This document shows positions 45,828 to 53,830 of a stretch of DNA of 64,000 nt, in pieces (the stretch's first letter is position 1; every line of letters starts with the position of its first letter). Location of the stretch: contig CAVPDC010000013.1 of assembly GCA_963702595.1 (NCBI GenBank), positions 248,001 to 312,000 on the forward strand, in the 5' to 3' direction. Under the pieces are notes generated by a model. That model was not told the origin of the DNA. It made no database searches and saw only the letters and a program-made list of their open reading frames with translations. The DNA comes from JALORV01 sp963702595 (GTDB taxonomy: Bacteria > Pseudomonadota > Gammaproteobacteria > Burkholderiales > Burkholderiaceae_F). Made by a program: the position numbers and the translations under genes.

Positions 45828-46727
45828 ATGCAGACCTCAAGTCCACCGGCGGCGCCCCAAACGATCGAATACCGGGGCAGATTCGCGCCGTCTCCGACGG
45901 GACCGCTGCACGCGGGCTCGCTGGTTGCCGCCCTCGCCTCCTGGCTCGATGCCCGCGCGCACGGCGGCGCCTGGCTGGTACGGATCGAAGACCTCGATCC
46001 ACCCCGCGAAGTACCGGGCGCAACGCACGACATCCTGCGCACGCTCGCGGAGTTCGGCATGGAATCCGACGAGCTCGTCGCGCATCAGAGCGCAAGGACG
46101 GCGCTCTACGAGACGGCATTCGGACAGCTACGCAAACTGGGCTGCGTTTACGGCTGCGCCTGCACGCGCTCCGAAACCGAGGGTGCGGCGGCGGCCGCCG
46201 GTCTGGCACCGGGTATCTATCCCGGGACATGCCGTCTAGGCACCGGAGGGCGTGCGATCCGCGCCTGGCGCTATCGGGCCGAGGGCGTCGGAACGTTCAT
46301 CGACCGGGCGGTCGGCCTTCAGTCACAGGATCTCGCGCGGGCCGTCGGCGACTTCGTCGTGCGCCGGGCGGACGGCCTGTGGGCCTACCAGCTCGCCGTA
46401 GTGGTCGACGATGATGATCAGTGCGTGACCGATGTCGTGCGCGGCGCCGACCTGCTCGACAACACGCCGCGGCAGATCGCGCTGCAGCGTGCGTTGGGGT
46501 TGCGCACCCCGCGCTACCTGCACGTCCCGGTTGTCGTCAACGAGCGCGGCGAGAAGCTCTCCAAGCAGACCGGCGCGCTTGCGCTCGACCGCGCGAACAC
46601 CCTCGGAGAGCTGGAGCGCGCCGCGCGCCACCTCGCGCTGCCGCCGATAGGAGCAGCGTCCGTCTCAGCCTTCCAGCGTGCCGCCGTCGAGGCGTGGGCC
46701 GAGCGCTGGCAGATCGGCCAGAGTTAG
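45828..46727 (+). CDS. gluQ: Glutamyl-Q tRNA(Asp) synthetase
   Basis: 299-residue truncated GluRS homologue that attaches glutamate to queuosine at position 34 of tRNA(Asp). Class I features: GRFAPSPTGPLHAGSLVAAL (HIGH-like) and KLSKQTGA (KMSKS-like). The zinc-knuckle cysteines are in CVYGCACTRSE and YPGTCR. The anticodon-binding domain of GluRS is absent, as the family requires. I chose the ATG at 45828 directly before the conserved core; the 3' end overlaps the convergent M20 gene by 4 bp. Confidence 0.92.
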   Translation: MQTSSPPAAPQTIEYRGRFAPSPTGPLHAGSLVAALASWLDARAHGGAWLVRIEDLDPPREVPGATHDILRTLAEFGMESDELVAHQSARTALYETAFGQLRKLGCVYGCACTRSETEGAAAAAGLAPGIYPGTCRLGTGGRAIRAWRYRAEGVGTFIDRAVGLQSQDLARAVGDFVVRRADGLWAYQLAVVVDDDDQCVTDVVRGADLLDNTPRQIALQRALGLRTPRYLHVPVVVNERGEKLSKQTGALALDRANTLGELERAARHLALPPIGAASVSAFQRAAVEAWAERWQIGQS

Positions 46728-48164
46728 CGCACCGCGGTCACGACGTTCGCCACCGCCGCCGTGAGTTTCTTCGCGTACTCGATATGCAGGAACTCGTTCG
46801 GCCCGTGCGCGTTCGAGTGCGGCCCGAGCACACCGGTGATGACGAACTGCGCCTGCGGGAAACGTTCGCCGAGCATGTTCATGAATGGAATCGTGCCGCC
46901 CTCACCAACCCACGCCGCATCCCGGCCGTAGACCTGGCGCGAAGTCGAGTTCAGCACCTGCGTGAGCCACGGCGCCGTTGCGGGCGCATTCCATCCGGTC
47001 GCGCCCCAGTCCGGCTCGAACGTCACCCGCGCGTTGTACGGTGGACTGTCCGCCAGCGCCCGCCGCATCGCGCGGTTCGCTGCGTCGGCGTCTACCGTCG
47101 GCGGAATGCGCATGCTGAGTTTGAACGTCGTCTTGGGCCGGAGCACGTTGCCCGCCGAATCGATCGCGGGGAAGCCCGCGGCGCCGGTCACCGAAAGCGC
47201 GGGCCGCCAGGTACGGTTCAGGATCGCCTCGACCGGATCAGTCGTGACGGGCAGCGCGTGCGCGTGCCCATTTTGGCCGTGATTGCAGCTCACCCACGGA
47301 TACTCCTGCCACACCGAGTCGCCGAGGATGGCACCCGGCCTCCTGCGCCTGCTGCAGTCGTTCGGCTGGAATCTCGGCGTGCAGTTCCGGAAGCAGCACG
47401 TGCCCGGTGGCTGGATCGTCGAGCCGGTTGAGCAATTGGCGCGCGATGCGGAACGACGACGGCACGATGCCGCTGGCGTGACCCGAGTGCACTCCCTCGG
47501 ACAGGATCTCCACGGTCAGCGTCCCGCCGACCAATCCCCGTAGCGACGTCGTCACCCACAGCTGATCGTAGTTGCGACAACCCGAGTCGAGACCGACGAC
47601 GAGTTGCACGTCGCCGAATCGCGGCGTCAGCAGTTCGAGATACGCCGGAAGGTCCGGGCTGCCGCTCTCCTCACAAGTTTCGATGATGCCGACGCAGCGC
47701 GGGCGCGGCGCGCCTTGCGCGTCGATCGCGGCGATGGTCGTAAGTGCTGCGTAGATGGCGTATCCGTCGTCAGCGCTGCCGCGGCCATAGAGCTTGCCGT
47801 CTTCGACAACCGGCTTCCACGGACCGAGGTCGTCACGCCAGCCCACCATTTCGGGCTGCTTGTCCAGGTGCCCGTAGAAGAGCACGGTGCGGTCATTGCC
47901 AAGCCCGTGGGTCGCCGGCACCTCGAACAGCAGGCAGGGCGTCTTGCCGTCCATCGCCACTACTTCGATCGTCAGGCCCTGAATGTCCTGCCGGCGGCAC
48001 CATGCCTCCGCGTCCTTGATGACAGTGGCGAGATAGCCGTGGGCGGCCCAGCTGGCATCAAAGGCGGGCGACTTCGCCGGGACCTTCACATAGTCAATGA
48101 GGCGCGGAACCAGATCCTGGTCCCACCGCTCGGCGACGAAACGATTGAGATCAGCGAGGTTCAT
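46724..48164 (-). pseudogene. M20-family metallopeptidase, one-base frameshift near 47330
   Basis: About 480 codons of a zinc M20 peptidase (dipeptidase/ArgE-like). The metal-site motifs are YGHLDKQPEM, GRGSADDGYAIYAAL and ETCEESGSPDLPAYL; the dimerisation/lid domain carries EGVHSGHASGIVPSSF. At 47331-47336 an extra g in ggccgggtgcc breaks the frame; removing it gives EAGAILGDSVWQEYPW, continuing to GEGGTIPFMNMLGERF and GPHSNAHGPNEFLHI (last metal His) in the second frame. The frame is otherwise complete, so a base-call insertion is likely. The start at 48164 fits the family. Confidence 0.86.
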
Positions 48165-48211
48165 CGGCACGCCTTCGGCAAAGGAGAAAACGCCAGTGTA
48201 TCGGCGCTGGA

Positions 48212-48244
48212 AACGCAAACGGCCGCCGCAGCGGCCGTTGCGTT
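48212..48244 (-). terminator. Probable terminator after the cytochrome operon
   Basis: aacgcaaacggccgc (48212-48226) pairs with gcggccgttgcgtt (48231-48244) with one bulge. It lies 15 bp after the stop of the 8-heme cytochrome on the minus strand. The following T run is short (gtttcc), so termination may be partial. Confidence 0.55.
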
Positions 48245-48258
48245 GGTGCTTGACGGGC

Positions 48259-49704
48259 CTACTTTGCCGACTTCGCGTCAGCCTTCACCGGGACACTTTT
48301 TGCGGCCGGCGCCGGAGCTGACGGGGCCGACGGAGCCGCAGGGGCCACAGCGGCTGTCTTGGCCTCGACGTTGAGGTTGACCTCCGGCCACGCGCGGCCG
48401 TGGCAGGCGGGGTTCGAGCAGAAGTTGCCGCCCTCGCGCCCGAACTCCAGTTTGCCGTGGCACATCGTGCACGACTCATCCAGATTCAAGCGATGCTCAC
48501 GCATCCAGTTGGGTGCACTGTGGCTTTCCGGCGGCGATACGCCGGCGACGACCAGCGATGGCACGCTGCCCTTGCCGTTTTCGAGATTGGCCTGCGGCAG
48601 GTTGTGGCAGAGCGTGCACTGCAGGCGGATCGCTTCACCCTGCTCATTGAAGTGCTTGCCGTTGTGGCATCGGAAACAGCCGGATGAATCCGCATGCTGG
48701 GAATGATCCGGGAAGCTCTTCCACGAGAACCCCTTTTCATCGAATGTGGCATTCACGAGGATCGCCTGCATTTCCTTCTGGAACTGGGCTTCCTTGTCCT
48801 TCAGGTTGGCCGCCACCGGATTCTTCGCCGCGTTCTCGGCGATCAGCTTCTCGATCGCGGCGACGCGTTCTGCCTTCGGGCCCGAGATCTTCTCGGCAGC
48901 ATCGACGAGGGCCACGGCCCGCGCCTTCACCGCCGGCAGGTCACGGCTGATGCGGCCTTCCGCGATCGCCTTGTCGACCGTATGGGCAGGGTTCGGAAAC
49001 GGGTGCCCCACGGAGTTGTGACAGTTGTAGCACTCCATCGTCTGCGCCGGGAGCTTGTCGAGCTCGGCCTGCGTCAGCTTGGTCTCGGCATCGACGAAGG
49101 TCACCTTGGTGCCGTCCGGATTCGTGACCTGCACCCATGGGATGGACCGGCCCTGGAGGTCCGGGCTCTTGAACTGGACGTTGTTCGCGATGTGCCAGTG
49201 AATGCCCGTCACCTTCCACGGTACGTCACGATCGACATTCGAAGACGTGTGCAGAGTCAGCCGATACTCGACTTCGCTGCTCTTGGCGTCGGTGCCATAG
49301 CGCTTGTTGACTGCGATGCTGTCGTGATGTTCCGCCTGTGGCCAGTGGCAGCTCTCACAGGCCTCACGCGCCGGCCGCAATCCTGCCGCGTGGGTCGGCC
49401 GCTCGTAGCCGGCGACCATTCCCCACAGCTCCTTGAAGTGCGTGGGCTTCATTGCGATCAGCTTCAGCGTGGAATTGCGGCCCATGTGGCACTCGACGCA
49501 ATTGACACGCGCGTGCGCGGCTCCCTTGTGCGCCAGGCTCTCCTCGGGGTGAACCGAATGGCACATCACGGCGCAGAACTCATTGCTGTTGGTGTACTCC
49601 CAGCCTGCAATTCCGGCCGCACCGACGAGCGCCAGACCAATGCCAGCGGCAACCAGCGTGCCGATGGCGCCCGCCATGGACTTGCGACCGAATTTCAGCT
49701 TCAT
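48259..49704 (-). CDS. NapC/NirT-like multiheme cytochrome c, eight heme motifs
   Basis: 481 residues with an uncleaved N-terminal anchor (MAGAIGTLVAAGIGLALVGAAG), so the heme domain faces the periplasm. Six motifs are CX2CH (69-73, 116-120, 225-229, 343-347, 363-367, 412-416). The first is CX3CH (CAVMCH, 44-49) and the last CX4CH (CSNPACH, 429-435). The region around the first two hemes (EFCAVMCHSVHPEES, then NCVECHMGRNS) resembles NapC/NrfH quinol-oxidising cytochromes. A Lys/Ala-rich tail ends the protein. A very strong ribosome site (ggggaggggcactacaaa) precedes the ATG. It is the last gene of the cytochrome operon; the likely role is electron transfer between the quinone pool and a periplasmic partner. 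Confidence 0.85.
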   Translation of the reverse strand: MKLKFGRKSMAGAIGTLVAAGIGLALVGAAGIAGWEYTNSNEFCAVMCHSVHPEESLAHKGAAHARVNCVECHMGRNSTLKLIAMKPTHFKELWGMVAGYERPTHAAGLRPAREACESCHWPQAEHHDSIAVNKRYGTDAKSSEVEYRLTLHTSSNVDRDVPWKVTGIHWHIANNVQFKSPDLQGRSIPWVQVTNPDGTKVTFVDAETKLTQAELDKLPAQTMECYNCHNSVGHPFPNPAHTVDKAIAEGRISRDLPAVKARAVALVDAAEKISGPKAERVAAIEKLIAENAAKNPVAANLKDKEAQFQKEMQAILVNATFDEKGFSWKSFPDHSQHADSSGCFRCHNGKHFNEQGEAIRLQCTLCHNLPQANLENGKGSVPSLVVAGVSPPESHSAPNWMREHRLNLDESCTMCHGKLEFGREGGNFCSNPACHGRAWPEVNLNVEAKTAAVAPAAPSAPSAPAPAAKSVPVKADAKSAK

Positions 49705-49733
49705 TTTGTAGTGCCCCTCCCCCGTTATGCAAA

Positions 49734-49759
49734 GGGCTCCGTCCCTGCGGACGAAGCCC
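49734..49759 (-). promoter_or_regulatory. Hairpin between the cytochrome b and 8-heme cytochrome genes
   Basis: gggctccgtcc (49734-49744) pairs with ggacgaagccc (49749-49759), ten pairs and one mismatch around a 4-base loop. It lies in the 81-bp spacer just upstream of the ribosome site of the last gene. There is no T run, so RNA processing or differential stability is more likely than termination. Confidence 0.45.
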
Positions 49760-49785
49760 GTAACCGCTCGTTTGCGGATGCTACT

Positions 49786-50661
49786 TCAGAGCAGCGCGCT
49801 GTAGATGATCGCCAGGATGGTCACGATTCCCAATATCAGCCCCACGCTACCCAGCACTCTGGCAAAAGTCACCTCGGACGCCGTGGGCGCGCTTGCCTCG
49901 ATGGCACTGAGCCGTCCCTGGCTCACCAGCCGCGCATATTCGACCTGGCGTTCGTCTTTTAGTTCGTGCTCGGGCAGTCGACCGGTGAAGATCACCAAGT
50001 CCATCGGAAATTTCTCGGGACGGAGGTGGCCGTTGAAGAAGTGGATCGTGAAGATGAAGCCGACCGCCAGCAGCGCTTCCTCGCCGTGCACGATCATCGC
50101 GACGTTGAAGACCCACCCCGGCAGGAATTGCGCGAAGAACATCGGGAACCAGAGCATGAATCCCGAGCCGCCGATGATGAACATCCCCCAGAACACCGCC
50201 CAGTAGTCGAACTTCTCCCAGTACGTGTAGCGGTCGAACTGCGGCTTCGGACCCTTGCCAAAGAACCACTTGAACATGCCCACGATGTCCTGCCCGTCTT
50301 TCAGGTTCGGCACCAGTGAGTTCGGCCCCCAGAAGTAGGAGAGCCAGTCCTCGGCCAGGAACGACCGTACGAACACTCGCAGAACGTGGCCGACAAAGAC
50401 AACGGTCATGATCGCGGCGCAGATGCGGTGGACCAACGCAGCGCCCCTGAAGCCGCCCATCAGTCCGACCAGGGTTGCGGCCCATTCGTGGTCGGCAAAC
50501 AGCAGCGGAACTCCGGTCAGCGCGCAGCCGATGAACGTGAGCATCAGCAGCGCATGCATGACACGCTCGATCGGCCCGAAGCGGCGGTAGTAGCGCCCTC
50601 CTCCGGTATGCGCTTGCGCCTGGGCCGCGGCCCGGCTGTCGATAGCAATTGAGCTCGGCAT
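49786..50661 (-). CDS. Membrane cytochrome b (formate dehydrogenase gamma/cytochrome b561-like)
   Basis: 291 residues with about five membrane helices and histidines placed as in b-type subunits of periplasmic oxidoreductases: ERVMHALLMLTFIGCALTG, VHRICAAIMTVVFVGHVLRVF, and MIVHGEEALLAVGFIFTIHFFNGHLRPEKFPMD. The HFFNGHLRPEKFPMD block is typical of FdhI/FdnI-like and related subunits. It probably carries two b hemes and exchanges electrons between quinone and the cytochromes c on either side. It follows the 11-heme gene by 13 bp and precedes the 8-heme gene by 81 bp. No catalytic molybdopterin or Fe-S subunit is adjacent. Confidence 0.87.
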   Translation of the reverse strand: MPSSIAIDSRAAAQAQAHTGGGRYYRRFGPIERVMHALLMLTFIGCALTGVPLLFADHEWAATLVGLMGGFRGAALVHRICAAIMTVVFVGHVLRVFVRSFLAEDWLSYFWGPNSLVPNLKDGQDIVGMFKWFFGKGPKPQFDRYTYWEKFDYWAVFWGMFIIGGSGFMLWFPMFFAQFLPGWVFNVAMIVHGEEALLAVGFIFTIHFFNGHLRPEKFPMDLVIFTGRLPEHELKDERQVEYARLVSQGRLSAIEASAPTASEVTFARVLGSVGLILGIVTILAIIYSALL

Positions 50662-50674
50662 CTTCGTATCCCTG

Positions 50675-51937
50675 TTACTTGCCGCCCCCGCGGCGCGCGT
50701 TGACTTCCTTCAGCGACCGGATCAGCCACAGCAGCGTGTGGACGCCGAAGAAGCTGAACACGCCGGCGAGCAGCAGCTGCATGAACAGGCGCGTGAAATA
50801 CAGGATCGGGTCACCCTGCCTGTCATGCGGATTGCCGTGCGGCTTGTAGGCCGCGAAATTCGCGTTCGCGCCCGGATGGCAGCTGCGGCAGGTCGTTACA
50901 CGATTCTCCGGCGAGATCATCGACTTCGGATTCGAAGCGGGCAGAACTTCGTGCGCGCCGTGGCAGCTGTTGCAGGTGGCCACGCGCGTGAAGCCGAGCT
51001 GCGTCACCTGACCGTGATAGGTGTCGCGGTAGGTCTTGATGAAGTCCTGGTGGCAGTTGCCGCATTCCTTGATGACATCGACCTGCCACTTCGTTGCGCC
51101 ATGATCCTGGATCCCGTGCGCGCTGTGGCAGTCGATGCAGGTCGGTGCCGCGGAGTTGCCCGCCTGCCTCAACTGGCCGTGCTGGCTCGCGCTGAACCGG
51201 CTGTAGACCTGCTGATGGCAACTGCCGCACATCAGCGCGATGTGCTCCCGGTTGACCCGGCTGGCGGGATCGCTCTTGCTGAGGATCTTGTGCGCACCGT
51301 GGCAACTCGTGCAGGTCGGTGCCTTCGCAGCCGCCGCCCCTGTGCCGTTCGTCTTCCGGCCATGGATGCTGTCGTGATACTGACTCACGATGTTCCCGCC
51401 CGGCAGCTTGGCCTTCTGTATGACCGCTTCGTTGCCATGGCATCCGGCGCAGGTCTTCTCCACCTGCGCAGCATGGGTGCGCGAGGTCGGCTCGGTGGAT
51501 TTCTGGATCTCGTGGTTGCCGTGGCAGTCGCTGCAGGTTGCCGCGACCATATTGCCGCCTGCCCGCGCCTTCGCATGAGCGGTCGCCTGATATTCCTTGA
51601 CCGCAGCTTCGTGGCAGGCCGCACAGTTGGCCGGCTTGAGCTTCGGTTCGTGCGGCAGCTTCTCGGCGGAAACGTCGCTATGGCAGTCCGTGCACTTGAA
51701 GTTCATCTGCCCGTGCACCGACATCGCGAACTTCTTCGGATCCACCGCGATCGACTTGCCAGCCGCGTTCTTGGCGCCGGCGTCGCTGTGGCACATCAGG
51801 CAGGCATCGTTGGGAGGCGGCGCGGCGACGTCCGCCTTGACGGCGTCGGCGGCGCTGGCCGCGAACGTTGTGCAGAACAGCGCCGCCGCCAGCGCGGCAG
51901 CGATCGAGTAAAACCCGGTAACGGATCGGGATGGCAT
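50675..51937 (-). CDS. Cytochrome c with eleven CX2CH heme motifs and a C-terminal membrane helix
   Basis: 420 residues. A signal peptide (IAAALAAALFCTTFAASA) is followed by eleven CX2CH motifs: CLMCH, CTDCH, CAACH, CSDCH, CAGCH, CTSCH, CGSCH, CIDCH, CGNCH, CNSCH and CRSCH, many followed by GAHK/GNHE-type sequence and spaced histidines for bis-His ligation. A C-terminal helix (FMQLLLAGVFSFFGVHTLLWLI) anchors it in the inner membrane. First gene of the operon; a near-FNR site lies about 120 bp upstream. It should act as a periplasmic electron wire paired with the cytochrome b. I chose the ATG at 51937; 51952 is possible. Confidence 0.87.
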   Translation of the reverse strand: MPSRSVTGFYSIAAALAAALFCTTFAASAADAVKADVAAPPPNDACLMCHSDAGAKNAAGKSIAVDPKKFAMSVHGQMNFKCTDCHSDVSAEKLPHEPKLKPANCAACHEAAVKEYQATAHAKARAGGNMVAATCSDCHGNHEIQKSTEPTSRTHAAQVEKTCAGCHGNEAVIQKAKLPGGNIVSQYHDSIHGRKTNGTGAAAAKAPTCTSCHGAHKILSKSDPASRVNREHIALMCGSCHQQVYSRFSASQHGQLRQAGNSAAPTCIDCHSAHGIQDHGATKWQVDVIKECGNCHQDFIKTYRDTYHGQVTQLGFTRVATCNSCHGAHEVLPASNPKSMISPENRVTTCRSCHPGANANFAAYKPHGNPHDRQGDPILYFTRLFMQLLLAGVFSFFGVHTLLWLIRSLKEVNARRGGGK

Positions 51938-52055
51938 GGTGGGTCCGCGCATTGAACGTAATCTCAGGGTTCCAACGGCGGCGCGCGGTGGCAGGTACGT
52001 CAGGGCGCGCGGCTGATCGAGCGCTCGCAGTGTTGCACGCGGTCTGTGGTCGCCG

Positions 52056-52069
52056 TTGACACGCATCAA
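52056..52069. promoter_or_regulatory. Candidate FNR/Anr box upstream of the cytochrome operon
   Basis: TTGAC-ACGC-ATCAA differs from the FNR consensus TTGAT-N4-ATCAA at one base. Its centre is about 125 bp upstream of the 11-heme start, compatible with class II activation of a promoter with an approximately 85-base leader. The other side faces the HbpS-like gene, more than 200 bp away. The remainder of the 51938-52275 spacer holds no gene. Confidence 0.55.
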
Positions 52070-52275
52070 GGCGCGCCCCGGCACAATGCGACTCTCGCAT
52101 CGCTTTTATGGCCATCCGGAGCCCGCGTTGCGCGACATCAATCGCCGGGCACTTCCGGCCGCTACGCTTCGAACTCGCGTAGCAGTTGTTGTCCGGCGCT
52201 TGTCCTGGGCAGGGCTAAGCTCACCGTATTTCTGCTTCGAGCGGCACGGATCGACCTCACCTCCAAGGAGACACC

Positions 52276-52779
52276 ATGCGAACCACCCGCCTCTGCACGG
52301 CAGCCCTGCTGCTTGCGGCAGCGTTCAGTGCGCCGGCACAAGCCCAATCCGGCACGTTCACCGTGCGCCAGCTGACTCCCGAAACAGCGGCGAAGGCAAC
52401 GCGCGCGGCGCTGGACGACTGTCGCAAGCGCGGCTTTCAAGTCGCCGTCGCGGTTGTCGACCGATCCGGTGTTGCCCAGGCCCTGATGCGGGATCGCTTT
52501 GCGGGTCCGCACACAGTGCAGACCGCGATCAACAAGGGCTATACCGCCGTCAGTTTCCGCACCGACACGCTCGAGTTCGCGAAGATGACGCAGGCGGGCG
52601 CGGGAAGCTCCGGCATCCGCTCCATCCCCAACGTCGTGGCGGTCGGCGGTGGCGTCATGATCCAGGCCGGAGGTGCGATGGTCGGCGCAATCGGCGTTTC
52701 CGGCGCGCCCACTGGCGAAAACGACGAGGCCTGCGCCAAAGCGGGAATCGCCGCCATCAAGGACGAACTGGAGTTCTAG
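52276..52779 (+). CDS. Secreted GlcG/HbpS heme-binding-like protein
   Basis: 167 residues. A cleavable signal peptide (LCTAALLLAAAFSAPAQA) is followed by the GlcG/HbpS (PF03928) domain: CRKRGFQVAVAVVDRSGVAQALMRDRFAG, then NKGYTAVSFRT, VGGGVMIQAGGAMVGAIGVSGAPTGENDEACAKAGI. Such proteins bind heme or cobalamin-type ligands, or have unknown roles. A strong ribosome site (ccaaggagacacc) precedes the ATG. It is divergent from the multiheme cytochrome operon, so a role in periplasmic heme handling is a reasonable guess. Confidence 0.85.
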   Translation: MRTTRLCTAALLLAAAFSAPAQAQSGTFTVRQLTPETAAKATRAALDDCRKRGFQVAVAVVDRSGVAQALMRDRFAGPHTVQTAINKGYTAVSFRTDTLEFAKMTQAGAGSSGIRSIPNVVAVGGGVMIQAGGAMVGAIGVSGAPTGENDEACAKAGIAAIKDELEF

Positions 52780-52837
52780 TCCTCGCCTAGCCATCCGGCG
52801 ACAAAGCACGGTCGGCCCGCGTAGCATCGCGGGCGCG

Positions 52838-53737
52838 ATGTCCCGCGCACTCAGCCCGTCGACCCTCGTACTGCTGTTGCTGCCTCCTCTTTTCTGGGCG
52901 GGCAATGCGGTCGTCGGTCGGGCCCTTGTCGGGCACTTTCCTCCGCTCGCACTCTCGTTTGCACGCTGGGCACTGGCGCTGGTGCTGCTGGCGCCCTTCG
53001 CCGTCGGTGCAGTGCGCGTCCACCGCGCCGCGATCCGCGCGCACCTTCCCGTCCTGGCGCTGACGGCGCTGCTCGGGGTCGGCTGCTACAACTCGCTGCA
53101 GTACCTCGCGCTGCAGACGTCGACCGCCGTCAATGCCACGCTGATCGGGGCCTCCGGCCCGATCATGACGCTGCTTGTCGGCGCCGCCTGGTTCAGTTCT
53201 CCGGTGCGGCGGCGCCAGGGTGCGGGCGCGGCGCTGTCCGTGATCGGTGTTCTGTGGGTCATCGCGCGCGGCGAACTCGTCAATCTGCTGCGCCTTCAGT
53301 TCGACGCGGGGGACGTGATCATGCTGGTCGCCACATTCACCTGGAGCCTCTACACGTGGCTGCTGCGAACACGCCGGCCACCGCTGCCGTTGTCGGCGTT
53401 CCTGTTCGTGCAGATCGCTCTCGGCGCCGCGATGATCCTGCCCTTTGCGCTGGTCGAGTACGCGCTGACCGGCGTGTCCGCCGCGCCGACGGCCAGCAAC
53501 GCGGCGGCCCTGCTGTACGTGGCGCTGCTGCCGTCTCTGGTCGCTTATTACTGCTGGGATCGCGGTGTGGCGCGCGCCGGCGCCGTGCTGCCAATGTATT
53601 TCGTCAATCTCACTCCGGTGCTCGCGGGTCTGCTTTCCTGGTTGCTGCTTGGTGAAGCGGTCGGCTGGTATCACCTGGTCGGCGGGGCGCTGATACTCGC
53701 CGGCATCCACCTTGCCGCGCGGCCAACGTCGACGTGA
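52838..53737 (+). CDS. EamA/DMT-family transporter
   Basis: 299 residues with ten membrane helices in two EamA repeats: LLLPPLFWAGNAVVGRALVG at the start and AGAVLPMYFVNLTPVLAGLLSWLLLGEAVGWYH at the end of the second repeat. Probably a metabolite exporter; the substrate is unknown. ATG at 52838, 58 bp after the HbpS-like gene. Confidence 0.87.
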   Translation: MSRALSPSTLVLLLLPPLFWAGNAVVGRALVGHFPPLALSFARWALALVLLAPFAVGAVRVHRAAIRAHLPVLALTALLGVGCYNSLQYLALQTSTAVNATLIGASGPIMTLLVGAAWFSSPVRRRQGAGAALSVIGVLWVIARGELVNLLRLQFDAGDVIMLVATFTWSLYTWLLRTRRPPLPLSAFLFVQIALGAAMILPFALVEYALTGVSAAPTASNAAALLYVALLPSLVAYYCWDRGVARAGAVLPMYFVNLTPVLAGLLSWLLLGEAVGWYHLVGGALILAGIHLAARPTST

Positions 53738-53830
53738 AGCGGCGGGGCGCTGGCTACAATCCGATGCAAATGTGCGCACCCGGCGCGCGCTCCCGGCATG
53801 GCGCAGCGCAGTGCCGCCAACCTGATACCG

